DNA of 64,000 nt from Streptomyces sp. I6 (GTDB lineage Bacteria; Actinomycetota; Actinomycetes; Streptomycetales; Streptomycetaceae). This document shows positions 29,722 through 38,976 of this stretch, one piece after another. Within the stretch, counting starts at the first letter, position 1. Each line of letters opens with the position of its first letter. A program made the translations under genes and the position numbers. A model generated the notes under the pieces. It made no database searches. It was not told where the DNA came from and was given only the letters and a program-made list of their open reading frames with translations. The DNA lies in the NCBI GenBank assembly GCA_003725745.1, contig RHDP01000001.1:4162501-4226500 (forward strand). The letters are read 5' to 3'.

Positions 29722-30169
29722 GAGCGCTCCATCTGTCCGATTCGAATAGATGATTCATTCACATCGTGGCCCAGTTCCGCCGTCGGGTCAGCGATTCACG
29801 GGGAGATGGCGCGAACCGGCACATGCGGCCGTCCGTGTGCGCTCCGGCGCCTCCCCGCGCCTGCCCGGGGGACGCGCCCGCCGCTGCCGGGCGCCCGCTG
29901 CCTCGTCTGCGCCGGCAGCGGGCGGCGCTCCGCGCGTCGGCGCGCTCGAGCCGGCACCGTCAACCGAGAGGGGGCGTCCGGCCCGCGCCCTCCACGGCGC
30001 GGGCCGGACACCCTCTCTCTCGTACGGCTCTTGGTGCCGGGAGCCATGGGCCCCGCGTGCGGGCCGGGCGTCCCCGGCCGACGGGGCTCGCCCGGGGAGG
30101 CCGTGGCCCGCGCGGGGCCGGCGGCCCGGACGCGACGGACCGCTGGCCCGGGCCGGACGGGCCGGCGGC
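29722..30169. other. Gap upstream of the radical SAM gene
   Basis: It holds the likely promoter (AT-rich 29735-29765), GC-rich sequence with no convincing small reading frame, and the terminator at 29966-30019. I looked for a short precursor-peptide gene on both strands and saw none. Confidence 0.45.
29966..30019 (-). terminator. Long hairpin terminator of the conservon/P450 operon
   Basis: Two 24-base arms (29966-29989 and 29996-30019, sharing GTCCGGCCCGCGCC) pair around a six-base loop CTCCAC with only a few mismatches. It lies 150 bases past the P450 stop and separates that operon from the radical SAM gene. Confidence 0.75.
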
Positions 30170-31388
30170 TCAGACCAGATGGACCGGCAGCTCGTACAGG
30201 TCGTTCTGGGTGACCACGGGCTTGTTGCGCAGCTCCTTGGGGTCCACGGCCAGCCTCAGCCCGGGGAACCGCGCGTAGAGCGCGGGCAGCGCCACCCCGC
30301 CTCCAGCCGGGACAGCGCGGCGCCGGGGCAGACGTGCGGGCCGTGGCCGAAGGAGATGTGCCGGTTGGGCGAGCGGGTGATGTCGAAGACCCCGGCCGTG
30401 GGGCCGTGCGCCTGCTCGTCGCGGCCGATCGCCGCGTAGGAGACGATCAGGGCGTCCCCGGCGGGGATCACCCGGTCGCCGACCGGCACGTCCTCGGTGG
30501 CGAACCGGATCAGGACGTGCGAGGTCGGGGTGGACCAGCGGAGCGTCTCCTCGACCACCGCGTCCCAGCCCACCGCGCCGGAGCGGACCATGGCGAGCTG
30601 CTCGGGGTGGGTGGAGAGGTTGACCACGGCGTTCACGATCAGCGAGATGGTGGTCTCGTGGCCGGCGGCGATCATCAGCTGGAGGGTGTTGACGATCTCC
30701 TCGTCGGTCAGCCGGTCGCCGTCCTCCGATGCCTGGATCAGCGCACTGGTGAGGTCGTCGCCGGTCTCGGCGCGGCGGGCTTCGACGACCCGGCTCATCA
30801 TCCCGCCCAGCTCGCTGAGGGTGGCGACCACCTCTTCCGGAGGCGTCTGGGTGGAGAAGAAGCGGTCGAAGAGCACCTTGAGCCGGGGGTGGTCCTCCCG
30901 GGCGATGCCCATCAGTTCGCTGATGACGTTCATCGGCAGCGGGTAGGCGAACTCGGCCTTCAGGTCGACCACGTCACCGGGGCCATGGGAGGCCAGCCCG
31001 TCGAGCAGTTCCTCCGTCAGCTCACCGACGCGGTCGCGCAGCAGCTCCACCCGGCGGGGGTGAGGGCCTGGGCCACCAGGGTCCGCAGCCGCCGGTGGTC
31101 CGCTCCGTCCACGGTGAGCATGGAGCGGCCCGGGTTGGCCAGGCCGATCAGCGGCCAGTCCGCGGGTATCTCGCCGCGCCGCCACGCCCCCCAGACCCCG
31201 ATGTCCTTGACCAGCCGGGGGTCGGTGAGGAGGCGGCGCGCCTCGGCGTGGTGCGTGACCGCCCAGACCGGGACCCCGCCGGGGAGTTCCACCCCGGCGA
31301 GCGGCCCCGCGGCACGCAGGAGGGCGCTCTCCGCCTCCAGGTCGGTGACGAAGGGGTCGAGGGCGATGCGTTCGGCGCTCTGGGTCAT
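30170..31388 (-). CDS. Cytochrome P450 of the conservon operon (two frameshifts)
   Basis: 406 residues after restoring one base at 31056-31060 and one at 30295-30298. It has the K-helix ExxR (EETLRW), an I-helix AAGHETT, and the heme loop FGHGPHVCPGAALSRLE. It is therefore a canonical P450, in contrast to its neighbour. Its ATG overlaps the stop of the upstream P450 (ATGA), so it is the last gene of the cvnABCD-P450-P450 operon. Two P450s behind a conservon occur in S. coelicolor, where the families are CYP157 with CYP154 or CYP156; which one this is I cannot say. Confidence 0.82.
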
Positions 31389-32620
31389 CTTCCGGCGTCT
31401 CCAAGAACGGGGGTGGGGGTGAATCGCACGGGCAGTGAGGTCAGACCGCGCAGCCACGGGGACGGCCGGCGGGTGAGGGACTCGGCCGGGACGGCGAGAT
31501 CGATGTCGGGCAGCCGGTCGAGCACCACCTCGATCCCGGTCCTCGCGATCACCTCCGCGACCTCCTGGGCGGCGAACGGGCAGCGGTGCTCGCCGTGGCC
31601 GAAGGAGAAGAAGGCGTTGTTGCCGCCCGTGAACGCCGCACCGTCGACGCGTACCTGGGGGTCGGAGTTGGCCGCGGCGAGGCCGAGCAGCAGCAGGTCC
31701 CCGGACCTGATGTGCCGTCCGCCGAGCACGGTGTCGCGGGCGGCCCAGCGGCCGGCCACGTTCTGGGTGGGGGTGTCCTCCCACAGGACCTCGTTCATCG
31801 CTTCGGCGACGCTGTGCCGGCCGCCGAACAGGGACGCGGCGAAACGGTCGTCGGTGAGCATCAGCCGCAGCGAGTTGCCGATCCAGTCGGCGGTCGGCTG
31901 GTGGCCCGCGGCCATCATCACCATCAGGTCCTGCATGATCTCTTCGTCGGTGAAGCCCGAGTCGTCCTCGAGCATCCGGGAGATCACGTCGTCGCCGGGC
32001 TCGGCGTGCTTCTCGGCGAGCAGGCGCTGCATCGACCCCGCCAGGTGGCTCTGCCCGGCCAGCGCGCCCTCCCTGCCGTTGATCATGTCGTTGAGGGCGG
32101 TGACCAGGCCCGGCCCCTCCTCGTCGGGGAAGCCGTACAGCCGCGCCAGTACCCGCAGCGGCAGCAGCATCGCGTAGTCGCCGATGACCTCGGCCGATCC
32201 CTTGTCGCAGAAGGAGTCGACCAGTTCGTCCGCGAAGCGCTCGGCGTGGCGGATGAGTTCGGTCGCCTCGACCCCCTCCAGCGCGTTGCCGATCATCGCC
32301 GCGCGCTGCCGGTGGCGCTCGCCGACCGTGTAGAGGATGGACGGCTGCTTGCGGCCGATCATGGGCAGCAGGGGCCAGTCCTCGGGGACGGCGTCCCACT
32401 GGTTCCACAGGTCGGAGTCACGGCTGAAGAGCGCCGGGTCGCCGGTCACCTGGTGCAGCTCGCGGTAGCCCAGCACCAGCCATGCGGGTATGCCACCGTC
32501 GAGGAGCACGGGGACCACTGAACCGTGGTCCCGCCGCATCTCCCGGTACAGCTGGGCGGGTTCGGTCTGGAAACGGGGGCCCGACAGGGGGACGGCCGTA
32601 TGTCCGTCGGGGCTGGTCAA
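31385..32620 (-). CDS. Cytochrome P450, CYP157-like, ExxR motif replaced by EVLW
   Basis: 411 residues. The heme loop FSFGHGEHRCPFA has Cys347. At the K-helix, where P450s have ExxR, this protein reads EVLW (residues 277-280, bases 31781-31792), so the otherwise near-universal Arg is Trp. The CYP157 family of Streptomyces is known for this loss. The I-helix reads MAAGHQPTADW, without the usual acid-Thr pair. A TTG start overlaps the cvnD stop (TTGA), and no ATG fits. It may be catalytically unusual or a structural partner of the second P450. Confidence 0.83.
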   Translation of the reverse strand: MTSPDGHTAVPLSGPRFQTEPAQLYREMRRDHGSVVPVLLDGGIPAWLVLGYRELHQVTGDPALFSRDSDLWNQWDAVPEDWPLLPMIGRKQPSILYTVGERHRQRAAMIGNALEGVEATELIRHAERFADELVDSFCDKGSAEVIGDYAMLLPLRVLARLYGFPDEEGPGLVTALNDMINGREGALAGQSHLAGSMQRLLAEKHAEPGDDVISRMLEDDSGFTDEEIMQDLMVMMAAGHQPTADWIGNSLRLMLTDDRFAASLFGGRHSVAEAMNEVLWEDTPTQNVAGRWAARDTVLGGRHIRSGDLLLLGLAAANSDPQVRVDGAAFTGGNNAFFSFGHGEHRCPFAAQEVAEVIARTGIEVVLDRLPDIDLAVPAESLTRRPSPWLRGLTSLPVRFTPTPVLGDAGR

Positions 32621-33243
32621 GGGGCGCTCTCCTGGGTGGCGTACAGGGACTGGACATGCTGGACGAGAGAGATGAGGACGTTCTTGCTGGAGCCCCGGGA
32701 GCGTGCGTCGCAGCTGACCAGCGGCACCGCGGGGTCGAGGTCGAGCGCCTCGCGCACCTGCTCGTGGCTGTACGCCGCACCGCCGAAGTCGTTGCAGGCC
32801 ACGATGAACGGGGTGCCGTGCGCCTCCAGCCGGTCGATCGCGTACCAGGAGTCCGCGATCCGGCGGATGTCCACCAGGACCACCGCGCCGAGCGTGCCCG
32901 AGAAGAGCCGGTCCCACAGGAACCAGAACCGCTCCTGCCCGGGCGCGCCGAAGAGGTAGAGGACGTTGTGCTCGTCCAGGGAGATGCGGCCGAAGTCGAA
33001 CGCGACGGTCGTGGAGGTCTTGGCGCTGACCTCGGTCGTGTCGTCCACGGACTCCCCGGCGAGGGTCATCGTCTCCTCGGTGTTGAGGGGACGGATCTCG
33101 CTCACCGAGCGCACCATCGTGGTCTTGCCGACGCCGAAGCCTCCGACGATCACGATCTTGACGCCGTTGTCGGAGGTGGCGTGCAGGGCGGGGCGTGCTG
33201 ACGGCTGGTCGAAGGCCGGCCGGTCAGAGGTTGCGGAGGCCAA
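32617..33243 (-). CDS. cvnD: Conservon GTP-binding protein CvnD
   Basis: 208 residues. Small Ras-like ATP/GTP-binding protein with Walker A GGFGVGKTT (about 34-42), LFGAPGQERF in place of the DxxG region, and CNDFGG in place of NKxD. In known conservons CvnD is the GTPase of a membrane complex resembling a G-protein receptor system. The TTG start at 33243 lies inside the end of cvnC, giving a 20-base overlap. Confidence 0.88.
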   Translation of the reverse strand: MASATSDRPAFDQPSARPALHATSDNGVKIVIVGGFGVGKTTMVRSVSEIRPLNTEETMTLAGESVDDTTEVSAKTSTTVAFDFGRISLDEHNVLYLFGAPGQERFWFLWDRLFSGTLGAVVLVDIRRIADSWYAIDRLEAHGTPFIVACNDFGGAAYSHEQVREALDLDPAVPLVSCDARSRGSSKNVLISLVQHVQSLYATQESAP

Positions 33244-33579
33244 CGAGCACCTGCTCCAGGAGGTCGGGGCGGGAAGGCGGTGAGTCGGGTCGGCCGGGCG
33301 GGGATGCCGGGCACTGATGTGGCCCGCGTCCAGCAGGTCCGACAGCAGCACCCGGACGATGCTCACCGGGAGGCGGAGTTCCGCGGCGATCTCCACCACG
33401 GCCGTGGGGCGTTCGCACATCCGCAGGATCGCGGCGTGTTCGGACTGCATCCCGGGAGCCGGCGAGCGGTCCGCGACCATCAGCGTCACCAGGTCGAGGA
33501 CATCCGGTCCGGCACTGCTGCGGCCCCCGGTGAGCGTGTACAACCGCTCCGGTGAATCGTCCCTGCCAGGGCGGCTCAT
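33224..33579 (-). CDS. cvnC: Conservon DUF742 protein CvnC (one frameshift)
   Basis: 118 residues if one base is restored in the G runs at 33296-33303. The start MSRPGRDDSPERLYTLTGGR, the winged-helix part HAAILRMCERPTAVVEIAAEL, and the conserved end LLEQVLVGLRNL all fit DUF742 proteins of conservons. Its ATG overlaps the cvnB stop (ATGA). Without the correction the frame runs through into cvnD, which would be a false fusion. Confidence 0.85.
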
Positions 33580-34006
33580 GACCCGCCGGCCGCACGCGGG
33601 GCGGCGCGCAGATGGACGCCGATCTGCTCCACCAGTTCGCTGACGTTGTGCCCGATGAGCCCGGCGTCGGCGTCCTCGGCGGCCACCACCGCGAGATGCG
33701 CGCCCTCGCCCGCCTCCACGATGAACAGGATCCCCCGTAGAACTCCGTCATGGCCGAGCGCACCCCGCCGGAGCCGTCACCGAACTCGATCGACGCGCCG
33801 TGGGACAGCGACTGGATGCCGGCGGCTATCGCGGCGAGCTGGTCGGCCTGGTCCACCGACAGCTCAGGGGTGCGGCAGAGCTTCAGGCCGTCCCGGGAGA
33901 GGACGAGCGCGTGCCGGGTGCCGGGCGTGCGCTCCAGCAGGTTGCCCAGCAGCCAGTCCAGGCTCTCGTCGGTGGTCGCGGTGGGGTTGTGGGCGGTAGT
34001 GGTCAT
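33576..34006 (-). CDS. cvnB: Conservon roadblock/LC7 protein CvnB (one frameshift)
   Basis: 143 residues after adding a base to CCCCC at 33732-33736 (plus strand). Roadblock/LC7 fold with LDWLLGNLLERTPGTRHALVLS and SIEFGDGSGGVRSAMTEFYGG. After the break come HNVSELVEQIGVHLRAAPRA and the stop, which overlaps cvnC. In conservons CvnB acts as a regulator of the CvnD GTPase. Confidence 0.87.
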
Positions 34007-35800
34007 CGGGGGTGTCGCCTTCCGGGTGCGAGGACGCGGCCGGGGCCCGGCCGGGAAGCGTGGTGGGCGCGATGTCGTCAGGGTCCGGGGGCGCCGTGGC
34101 GTCGCCTCCGGGAGCAGGCCGCACGGCCTGCCGGAAACTGCTGAACCTGGCGATGCCGGACTTCACGTCGCGGGGCGGGGAGGTCTCGGGGTCCGGGGGC
34201 GCGGGCCGGGTGCTCTCGGCCGCCGCCAGGGTCTGCCCCGGCGGCGGCGGGGCAGCCGGCCCGGGTCCCCGGCCGCGGGCTCCGGCAGGGCCGGGGCGCG
34301 GGCCGCCGGTCCTCGGAGGAGCGTGCCTGCGTGGGGACGGACGCGCCGGGCAGGGCGCGGCGCTGTGCGGGCACCGCGGCCGGGAGGGCGCCGGGGCGGA
34401 GCGAGGCGCGCGGGAGGCACCCGAGGGGGCGATGGAGGCGGTGGGGCGGTGGAGCCGGTGGGGGCGGCGGAGGCGGCGCCGACCTGGCCGTCGCGCCCGG
34501 CGGACCGGCTGAGCAGTTCGTGCGGGATGAGCACCAGCACACCCGTGCCGCCGCGTGCCGAGGGACGGAAGGAGACCGTCAGCCCGTGCTTGCGGGCAAG
34601 GCGCCCCACCACCGCGAGGCCCAGCCGGGTGCCGGACAGCCCGCCGAGGTCGGTCACGTCCCCGCTCACGGCGTGCTTGGCGCGGCGCAGTTGGACCTCG
34701 CCCATCACCAGGCCGCTGTCCTCCACGGAGACGATGGCTCCGGCCGGCACCTCTTCCACGTACACGTGGACCTCGGCGGTCGGGGGCGAGAAGTTCGCTG
34801 CGTTGTCGAGGAGTTCGGCGATCGTGTGCATCACGCCCTCGGCCGCGTGGCCGGCCACGGCGACCTCGCTCACCGAGTGCACCCGCACCCGCTGGTAGCC
34901 GGCGATACGGCTCATCGCCCCGCGCAGGACGGACTCCATACCGATCGGCCGGGCCCAGCGGCGGCCCGATCGCGAGCCGGTCAGCACGGCGATGGAGTCG
35001 GCCAGGCGGCCGGCCTGTGCGGCCCGGTGGTCGAGATGGAGGAGGTCGCCGAGGACCCGCTCGTCGGAGTGGCGCTCCTCCATCTCGCGCAGGTCGGCGA
35101 GCATGCTGGTGATCAGTGCCTGCATGCGGCCGGCGGACTTGGCGCAGGCGGAGAGAGCGGACGCGCGGTCGGCCACGGCGCGCCGGGACTGGGCGCCGAG
35201 CCGTTCGTTCTCCTCCGCCAGCGCCTCCCGCTCGCGGGTGTGCTCCTTCAGCATCCGCTCGCGTTCGCGGGTGTGCTCATCCGCCAGCTGCCTGCGTTCG
35301 CGGGTGTGGTCCTGCATCAACCGGCCCTGCTCCAGAACGTGTTCGGCCGTGATCCGATCCCGCTCGCGGATGTGCTCCGCGGTCAGCCGCTCGCGCTCCG
35401 ACCTGAGCTCTTCGGCGAGGCGCGCGTGCTCCCGGGTCAGTTCCTCGGTGCGCCAGGACAACTCGCCGGTCAGCCGGGACCGTTCCTTGGCCATCTCCGC
35501 GACCAGGGCCTCCCGGTCACGGCGCAGCCCGTCGGCGTCCTGGGCCGCTGCCGTGAGACGGCCTTGGAGGATGCGTGAGGACTGGACCGCATGGGCCGCC
35601 ACGGCGACCGCGCAGCACAGCAGCACCGCGCCGACGCCCATGGCCCAACCGACCGCGGAACGGGCCTCTTCCGGGGCGGCGGCGGTGGCAGAAGCCGCTG
35701 CCGCCGAGCTGACCAGGGCTGTTGCCAGGAGGGCCAACAGGGACGCCCTCAGGGGGCCTCGTTCGTCGTCCGTGGCGGGAGGGGCAGGCGACGCCGTCAT
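34003..35800 (-). CDS. cvnA: Conservon sensor histidine-kinase-like protein CvnA (two frameshifts)
   Basis: 599 residues after restoring one base at 34236-34239 and one at 34008-34012; the corrected end overlaps cvnB (ATGA). Two transmembrane segments lie in the first 80 residues. A coiled coil follows with an 11-residue repeat (EHTRERERMLK-like units), then an ATPase domain with ELLDNAANFSPP (N box) and a long Pro/Arg-rich tail ending FSSFRQAVRP. A canonical phospho-acceptor His box is not obvious. The start chosen is ATG 35800, with AAGGA upstream; ATG 35854 is the alternative. Confidence 0.83.
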
Positions 35801-35883
35801 CAGTGTCCTTGGAGTGGCTCGCGGCCCCAGGCTCACTGAGGCGTCGTCGAGCATGACCGTCACACCGCGGCCATTAGGCGGCA

Positions 35884-35889
35884 ACTATA
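35884..35889 (-). promoter_or_regulatory. -10 box of the conservon operon
   Basis: TATAGT on the minus strand, in a short AT-rich stretch 84 bases before ATG 35800. The -35 region (TTCCAA-like, 17-18 bp upstream) is weak, suggesting help from an activator or an alternative sigma factor. Confidence 0.5.
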
Positions 35890-36522
35890 AGTGATTTGGT
35901 GACCGTTTTGGAAAGCCGATGACCATCGAAATCTCTCCCTGTGCCAAACCTGTGAGAGGGGCCGATGGTCGGAGCGGCCCTCGGCCGCGGGACGCCGGCA
36001 GGAGCCGTGGGCCTGCCTCCGGCAGCACCCAACTCATCTCCGCTAAAAGACTGTTCGTTTCCCGGGAGGTCATCGCGAGAGATGGCCGCGATCCGCGGCC
36101 GGAGTTCCCGAGGCCCCGTGCTGCGCCCCCTGCTGCGAACGGCCCGGGTCCCAGCGGTCGTGTGCGCCGCGCGGTGCCCGGAGCCAGCGCCCAGCGCCCC
36201 GGTCGCCGGTCCCAGGCACCCGCCCGCCGCGCCCGCGACGGCTACCGCCCTTCACGGCGCACCGATGGGCATGACGTCAGCCCGGCCTCTCCACGCGTCC
36301 GCCCTGACCCGGGGTCCGACGCAGGGGCGCGTGCGACGCCGACCCGGGTACGACGCCGACCCGGGTGCCACGCGGAGGCGGGCATGCGCCGATCGGTGAG
36401 CGCGCTCAACGTCCTCCGGGCGCACAGGCGCCTACCCCGACATACCCCGACCGGGACGCCTGTCGGGACGATGGCCCCACGGTGAGCGGCGGCGACCTCC
36501 CGGAGGAGCCGGCCGGCCCCTC
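35890..36522. other. Long divergent gap upstream of the conservon
   Basis: No supported gene. It has an AT-rich start (35890-35960), then GC-rich sequence with GACCCGGG-type repeats at about 36310-36370 (GACGCCGACCCGGGT twice). The length suggests room for regulator binding or an unrecognised small RNA. Confidence 0.4.
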
Positions 36523-36553
36523 TTGACCTCAAGTCCGGTTGAACTTCTACGGT
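36523..36553 (+). promoter_or_regulatory. Promoter with 19-bp spacer, MerR-type layout
   Basis: TTGACC (36523-36528) and TACGGT (36548-36553) are 19 bp apart. The spacer reads TCAAGTCCGGTTGAACTTC and contains a partial dyad (TCAAG...TTGAA). Long spacers with a dyad between the boxes are the hallmark of MerR/SoxR-activated promoters. ATG 36597 follows. Confidence 0.5.
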
Positions 36554-36596
36554 CGATCTCGTCGAACCGACTCAGACGACGACAGGGGTCTTGGCA

Positions 36597-37055
36597 ATGG
36601 AGTACACACACAGCGACACCGACCTGATCAAGCAGCCCATCGGCTACTGGAGTTGGGCGGCCCACAAGGCCGTCGTCACCCGCATCCGGGCCGCCCTGGC
36701 CGGGATCGGCACCACCCAGCCGCAGTGGTGGGTCCTCGCGCAGGTGGCAGGCGCCGACACCGTCAAGACCCGTGACGAGGTGTCCCGGCTCCTCCTGAAC
36801 TACCTCGACGGCGGCCCCGAAGCCATGGAGGCGGAGATCGACGCGGTCATCGCCCGGGGCTGGGTCACCGAGGACGCCGTGGGACGCCTGGGTATCACGG
36901 ACGAGGGCAGGGCGTTCCACGGCAAGGCCGCGGCCCTCCAGGAGGAGCTCTGGGCGGAACGGCACGCCGGTATCTCCGACGAGGAGTACCTGACCACCCT
37001 CAAGGTGCTGCAGCGGTTCATCCACAACACGGGCGGGCGGGCCTGGCACCACTGA
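36597..37055 (+). CDS. MarR-like winged-helix regulator
   Basis: 152 residues. The layout is that of a MarR protein: GYWSWAAHKAVVTRIRAALA at the start, a helix-turn-helix region QPQWWVLAQV...TRDEVSRLLLNY, and a wing with RGWVTEDAVGRLGITDEGRA. It stands alone; no co-directional target gene is next to it. The promoter has a MerR-like 19-bp spacer, so it may itself be a stress-induced gene. A TTG six bases upstream is less likely than the ATG. Confidence 0.78.
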   Translation: MEYTHSDTDLIKQPIGYWSWAAHKAVVTRIRAALAGIGTTQPQWWVLAQVAGADTVKTRDEVSRLLLNYLDGGPEAMEAEIDAVIARGWVTEDAVGRLGITDEGRAFHGKAAALQEELWAERHAGISDEEYLTTLKVLQRFIHNTGGRAWHH

Positions 37056-37511
37056 CGGCTGTGGCGTCAACGCCGGCGGAGGGGGCTCGAATTGGTCCTC
37101 CTGGCCGGTGTCGCCGGCTGCCCCCGCGACGGGGGAGGGCTCCCGCGACCGGGGAGGGTCCCCGCGACCGGGGGGTGGCCGGCACGGCCCGGCCGCAGGG
37201 CGGGAGCGGCAGGCCGCGCTCGCTCTGCGGCCGGGCCGGCGACCTCCTTGACTCCCCGGTGACTCCCCGGTGTTCGGGGTGGGTGAACGTTCCCGGCAGG
37301 CTGCCCGGCTGCCCGGGTGCCCGGGTGCTTGGGGCGGAACGGGTCGGGTCCGACCGTGTTGTCGCCGTGGAGACTTCCCCGACGGGCCCTCGACAGACCA
37401 GCAGACCACGGCAGACCCCGGCAGACCCCGGCAGACCCCGGCAGACCCCGGCCGGGCCCGGCCGGCTCTGCCGGGCAACGTGTCCCTGGCGTTGACGTTC
37501 CGGGCGCGCCC
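37056..37511. repeat. Convergent gap with five 10-bp tandem repeats
   Basis: GCAGACCCCG is repeated five times in a row at 37401-37450 (the first copy has one change). GACTCCCCGGT is doubled at 37250-37271, and CCCGCGACCGGGG recurs at about 37140-37170. It lies between the MarR-like gene and the aldehyde dehydrogenase stop. No gene is seen. Confidence 0.7.
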
Positions 37512-38918
37512 TCAGAAGAAGCGGCGCAGGAGGCGGGACTTCAGGGCGGTGAAGGGCGGGTAGGCGACCCGGAGCGGGTCGGCGAGCAGGGGCTTGTCGA
37601 AGACGGCCTTGGTGTGGCTGAAGGTGTCGACGGAGTATTCGCCGTGGTAGTGGCCGAGACCGCTCTCGCCGACGCCGCCGAAGGGGAGGCCGGGTACGGC
37701 GAGGTGGACGATGGGAGCACCGAACGACAGGGCGCCCGAGGAGGTTTCCGAGGCGAGGCGGCGCTTGGTCGTCGCGGAGGCGGTGAAGGCGTAGAGAGCG
37801 AGGGGCTTGTCCCGGGCGGTGATGAATTCGATCGCGGCGTCGAGGTCGGGGACGCGGATGATGGGCAGGATGGGGCCGAAGATCTCCTCGCTCATCACGG
37901 GGCCGTCGGTGCCGACGTCGGTGAGGACGGTCGGGGCGAGGTAGCGGGTGGCGCGATCGTGGTCTCCGCCGGTGACGATCCGGCCGTCGCCGAGGAGGCC
38001 CGTCAGACGGTCGAAGTGGCGCTCGTTGACGATGCGGCCGTAGTCGGCGCTCCGAGCCGGATCGGTGCCGTACATCTCGCGAATCGCGGTGACCAGGTGC
38101 TGTTCGAGCGCGGTCGCGGTCTCGCCGATGGCGAGTACGTAGTCGGGAGCGACGCAGGTCTGACCGGCGTTCATGAACTTGCCCCAGGCGAGGCGGCGGG
38201 CCGCGGTCGCGAGGTCGGCGCCCGGCTCCACCACGGCGGGGCTCTTTCCGCCCAGTTCCAGTGTGACCGGGGTGAGGTGGCGCGCCGCGGCGGTCATGAC
38301 GACGCGGCCGACCTTGCCGTTGCCGGTGTAGAAGACGTGGTCGAAGCGCTGCTCCAGCAGGGCCGTCGTCTCCGGTACCGCGCCCTCGACCACGGTCACG
38401 GCCTGCGGGTCCAGCGTGCGCGGCAGCCAGTGGGCGAGCGCGGCCGACGTGGCCGGGGCAAGTTCGCTGGGCTTGACCACCGCGGTGTTGCCCGCGGCGA
38501 TCGCGCCGACCAGGGGAGCGAGGGCGAGCTGAAGCGGGTAGTTCCAGGGGGCGATGACCAGGACGGTGCCGAGCGGCTCGCGCACGGTACGGGCGCGGGC
38601 CGGCCGCAGTCCGAGGGGTACCGAGGCGCGCCGCGGTCGCAACCAGCGGTCGAGATGGCGCAGCGTGTGGTCGATCTCGTTGATCGTCGACGCGATCTCG
38701 GTGGTGTACGCCTCGGTGGCGCTCTTGGCCAGGTCGGCGTGGAGCGCGTCGGTGAAGACGTCCGCCTGCTCGACGAGCAGGCGGCGCAGGGCGCGCAGCT
38801 GGGCCTTTCGCCAGGCCGGGGACTTGGTGCGGCCGGTGGCGAAGGTGGCGTTCAGACGGGCGACGATGTCCGCCGCGTCGTTCGGGGTGAGGGACCCGAC
38901 AGGTGTGGGAGTGCTCAT
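37512..38918 (-). CDS. NAD(P)-dependent aldehyde dehydrogenase (ALDH3-like)
   Basis: 468 residues, the shorter class 3 length. APWNYPLQL, TLELGGKSPAVV with the catalytic Glu, and NAGQTCVAPDY with the catalytic Cys are clear, as is EEIFGPILP. A C-terminal hydrophobic/Arg segment (ALKSRLLRRFF) fits membrane association of fatty-aldehyde enzymes. It is divergent from a TetR gene across a strong inverted repeat and is the likely repressed target. Confidence 0.88.
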   Translation of the reverse strand: MSTPTPVGSLTPNDAADIVARLNATFATGRTKSPAWRKAQLRALRRLLVEQADVFTDALHADLAKSATEAYTTEIASTINEIDHTLRHLDRWLRPRRASVPLGLRPARARTVREPLGTVLVIAPWNYPLQLALAPLVGAIAAGNTAVVKPSELAPATSAALAHWLPRTLDPQAVTVVEGAVPETTALLEQRFDHVFYTGNGKVGRVVMTAAARHLTPVTLELGGKSPAVVEPGADLATAARRLAWGKFMNAGQTCVAPDYVLAIGETATALEQHLVTAIREMYGTDPARSADYGRIVNERHFDRLTGLLGDGRIVTGGDHDRATRYLAPTVLTDVGTDGPVMSEEIFGPILPIIRVPDLDAAIEFITARDKPLALYAFTASATTKRRLASETSSGALSFGAPIVHLAVPGLPFGGVGESGLGHYHGEYSVDTFSHTKAVFDKPLLADPLRVAYPPFTALKSRLLRRFF

Positions 38919-38930
38919 GCCGACGAGCAT

Positions 38931-38959
38931 AAACGAAACGGAATTTTTTCGTTTCGTTT
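38931..38959. promoter_or_regulatory. TetR operator between aldehyde dehydrogenase and its regulator
   Basis: Perfect 10-bp arms AAACGAAACG (38931-38940) and CGTTTCGTTT (38950-38959) flank GAATTTTTT. It is the only AT-rich patch nearby and covers the promoter of both divergent genes. A TATCAT box at 38965-38970 sits 7 bases before the TetR ATG, so that mRNA is probably leaderless. Confidence 0.8.
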
Positions 38960-38976
38960 TCCGATATCATCGCGGC

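Noticed and set aside
29722-30169. RiPP precursor gene beside the radical SAM gene
   Set aside because: No short frame with a ribosome site, leader-like sequence and Cys-rich or repetitive core on either strand.
32617-33579. A fused DUF742-GTPase protein
   Set aside because: The fusion arises only from a lost base at 33296-33303; correcting it gives the normal cvnC stop at 33224 and a separate cvnD start.
27916-35800. Secondary-metabolite gene cluster made of radical SAM and two P450s
   Set aside because: The P450s belong to the conservon operon, a terminator separates the radical SAM gene, and no scaffold enzyme is present.
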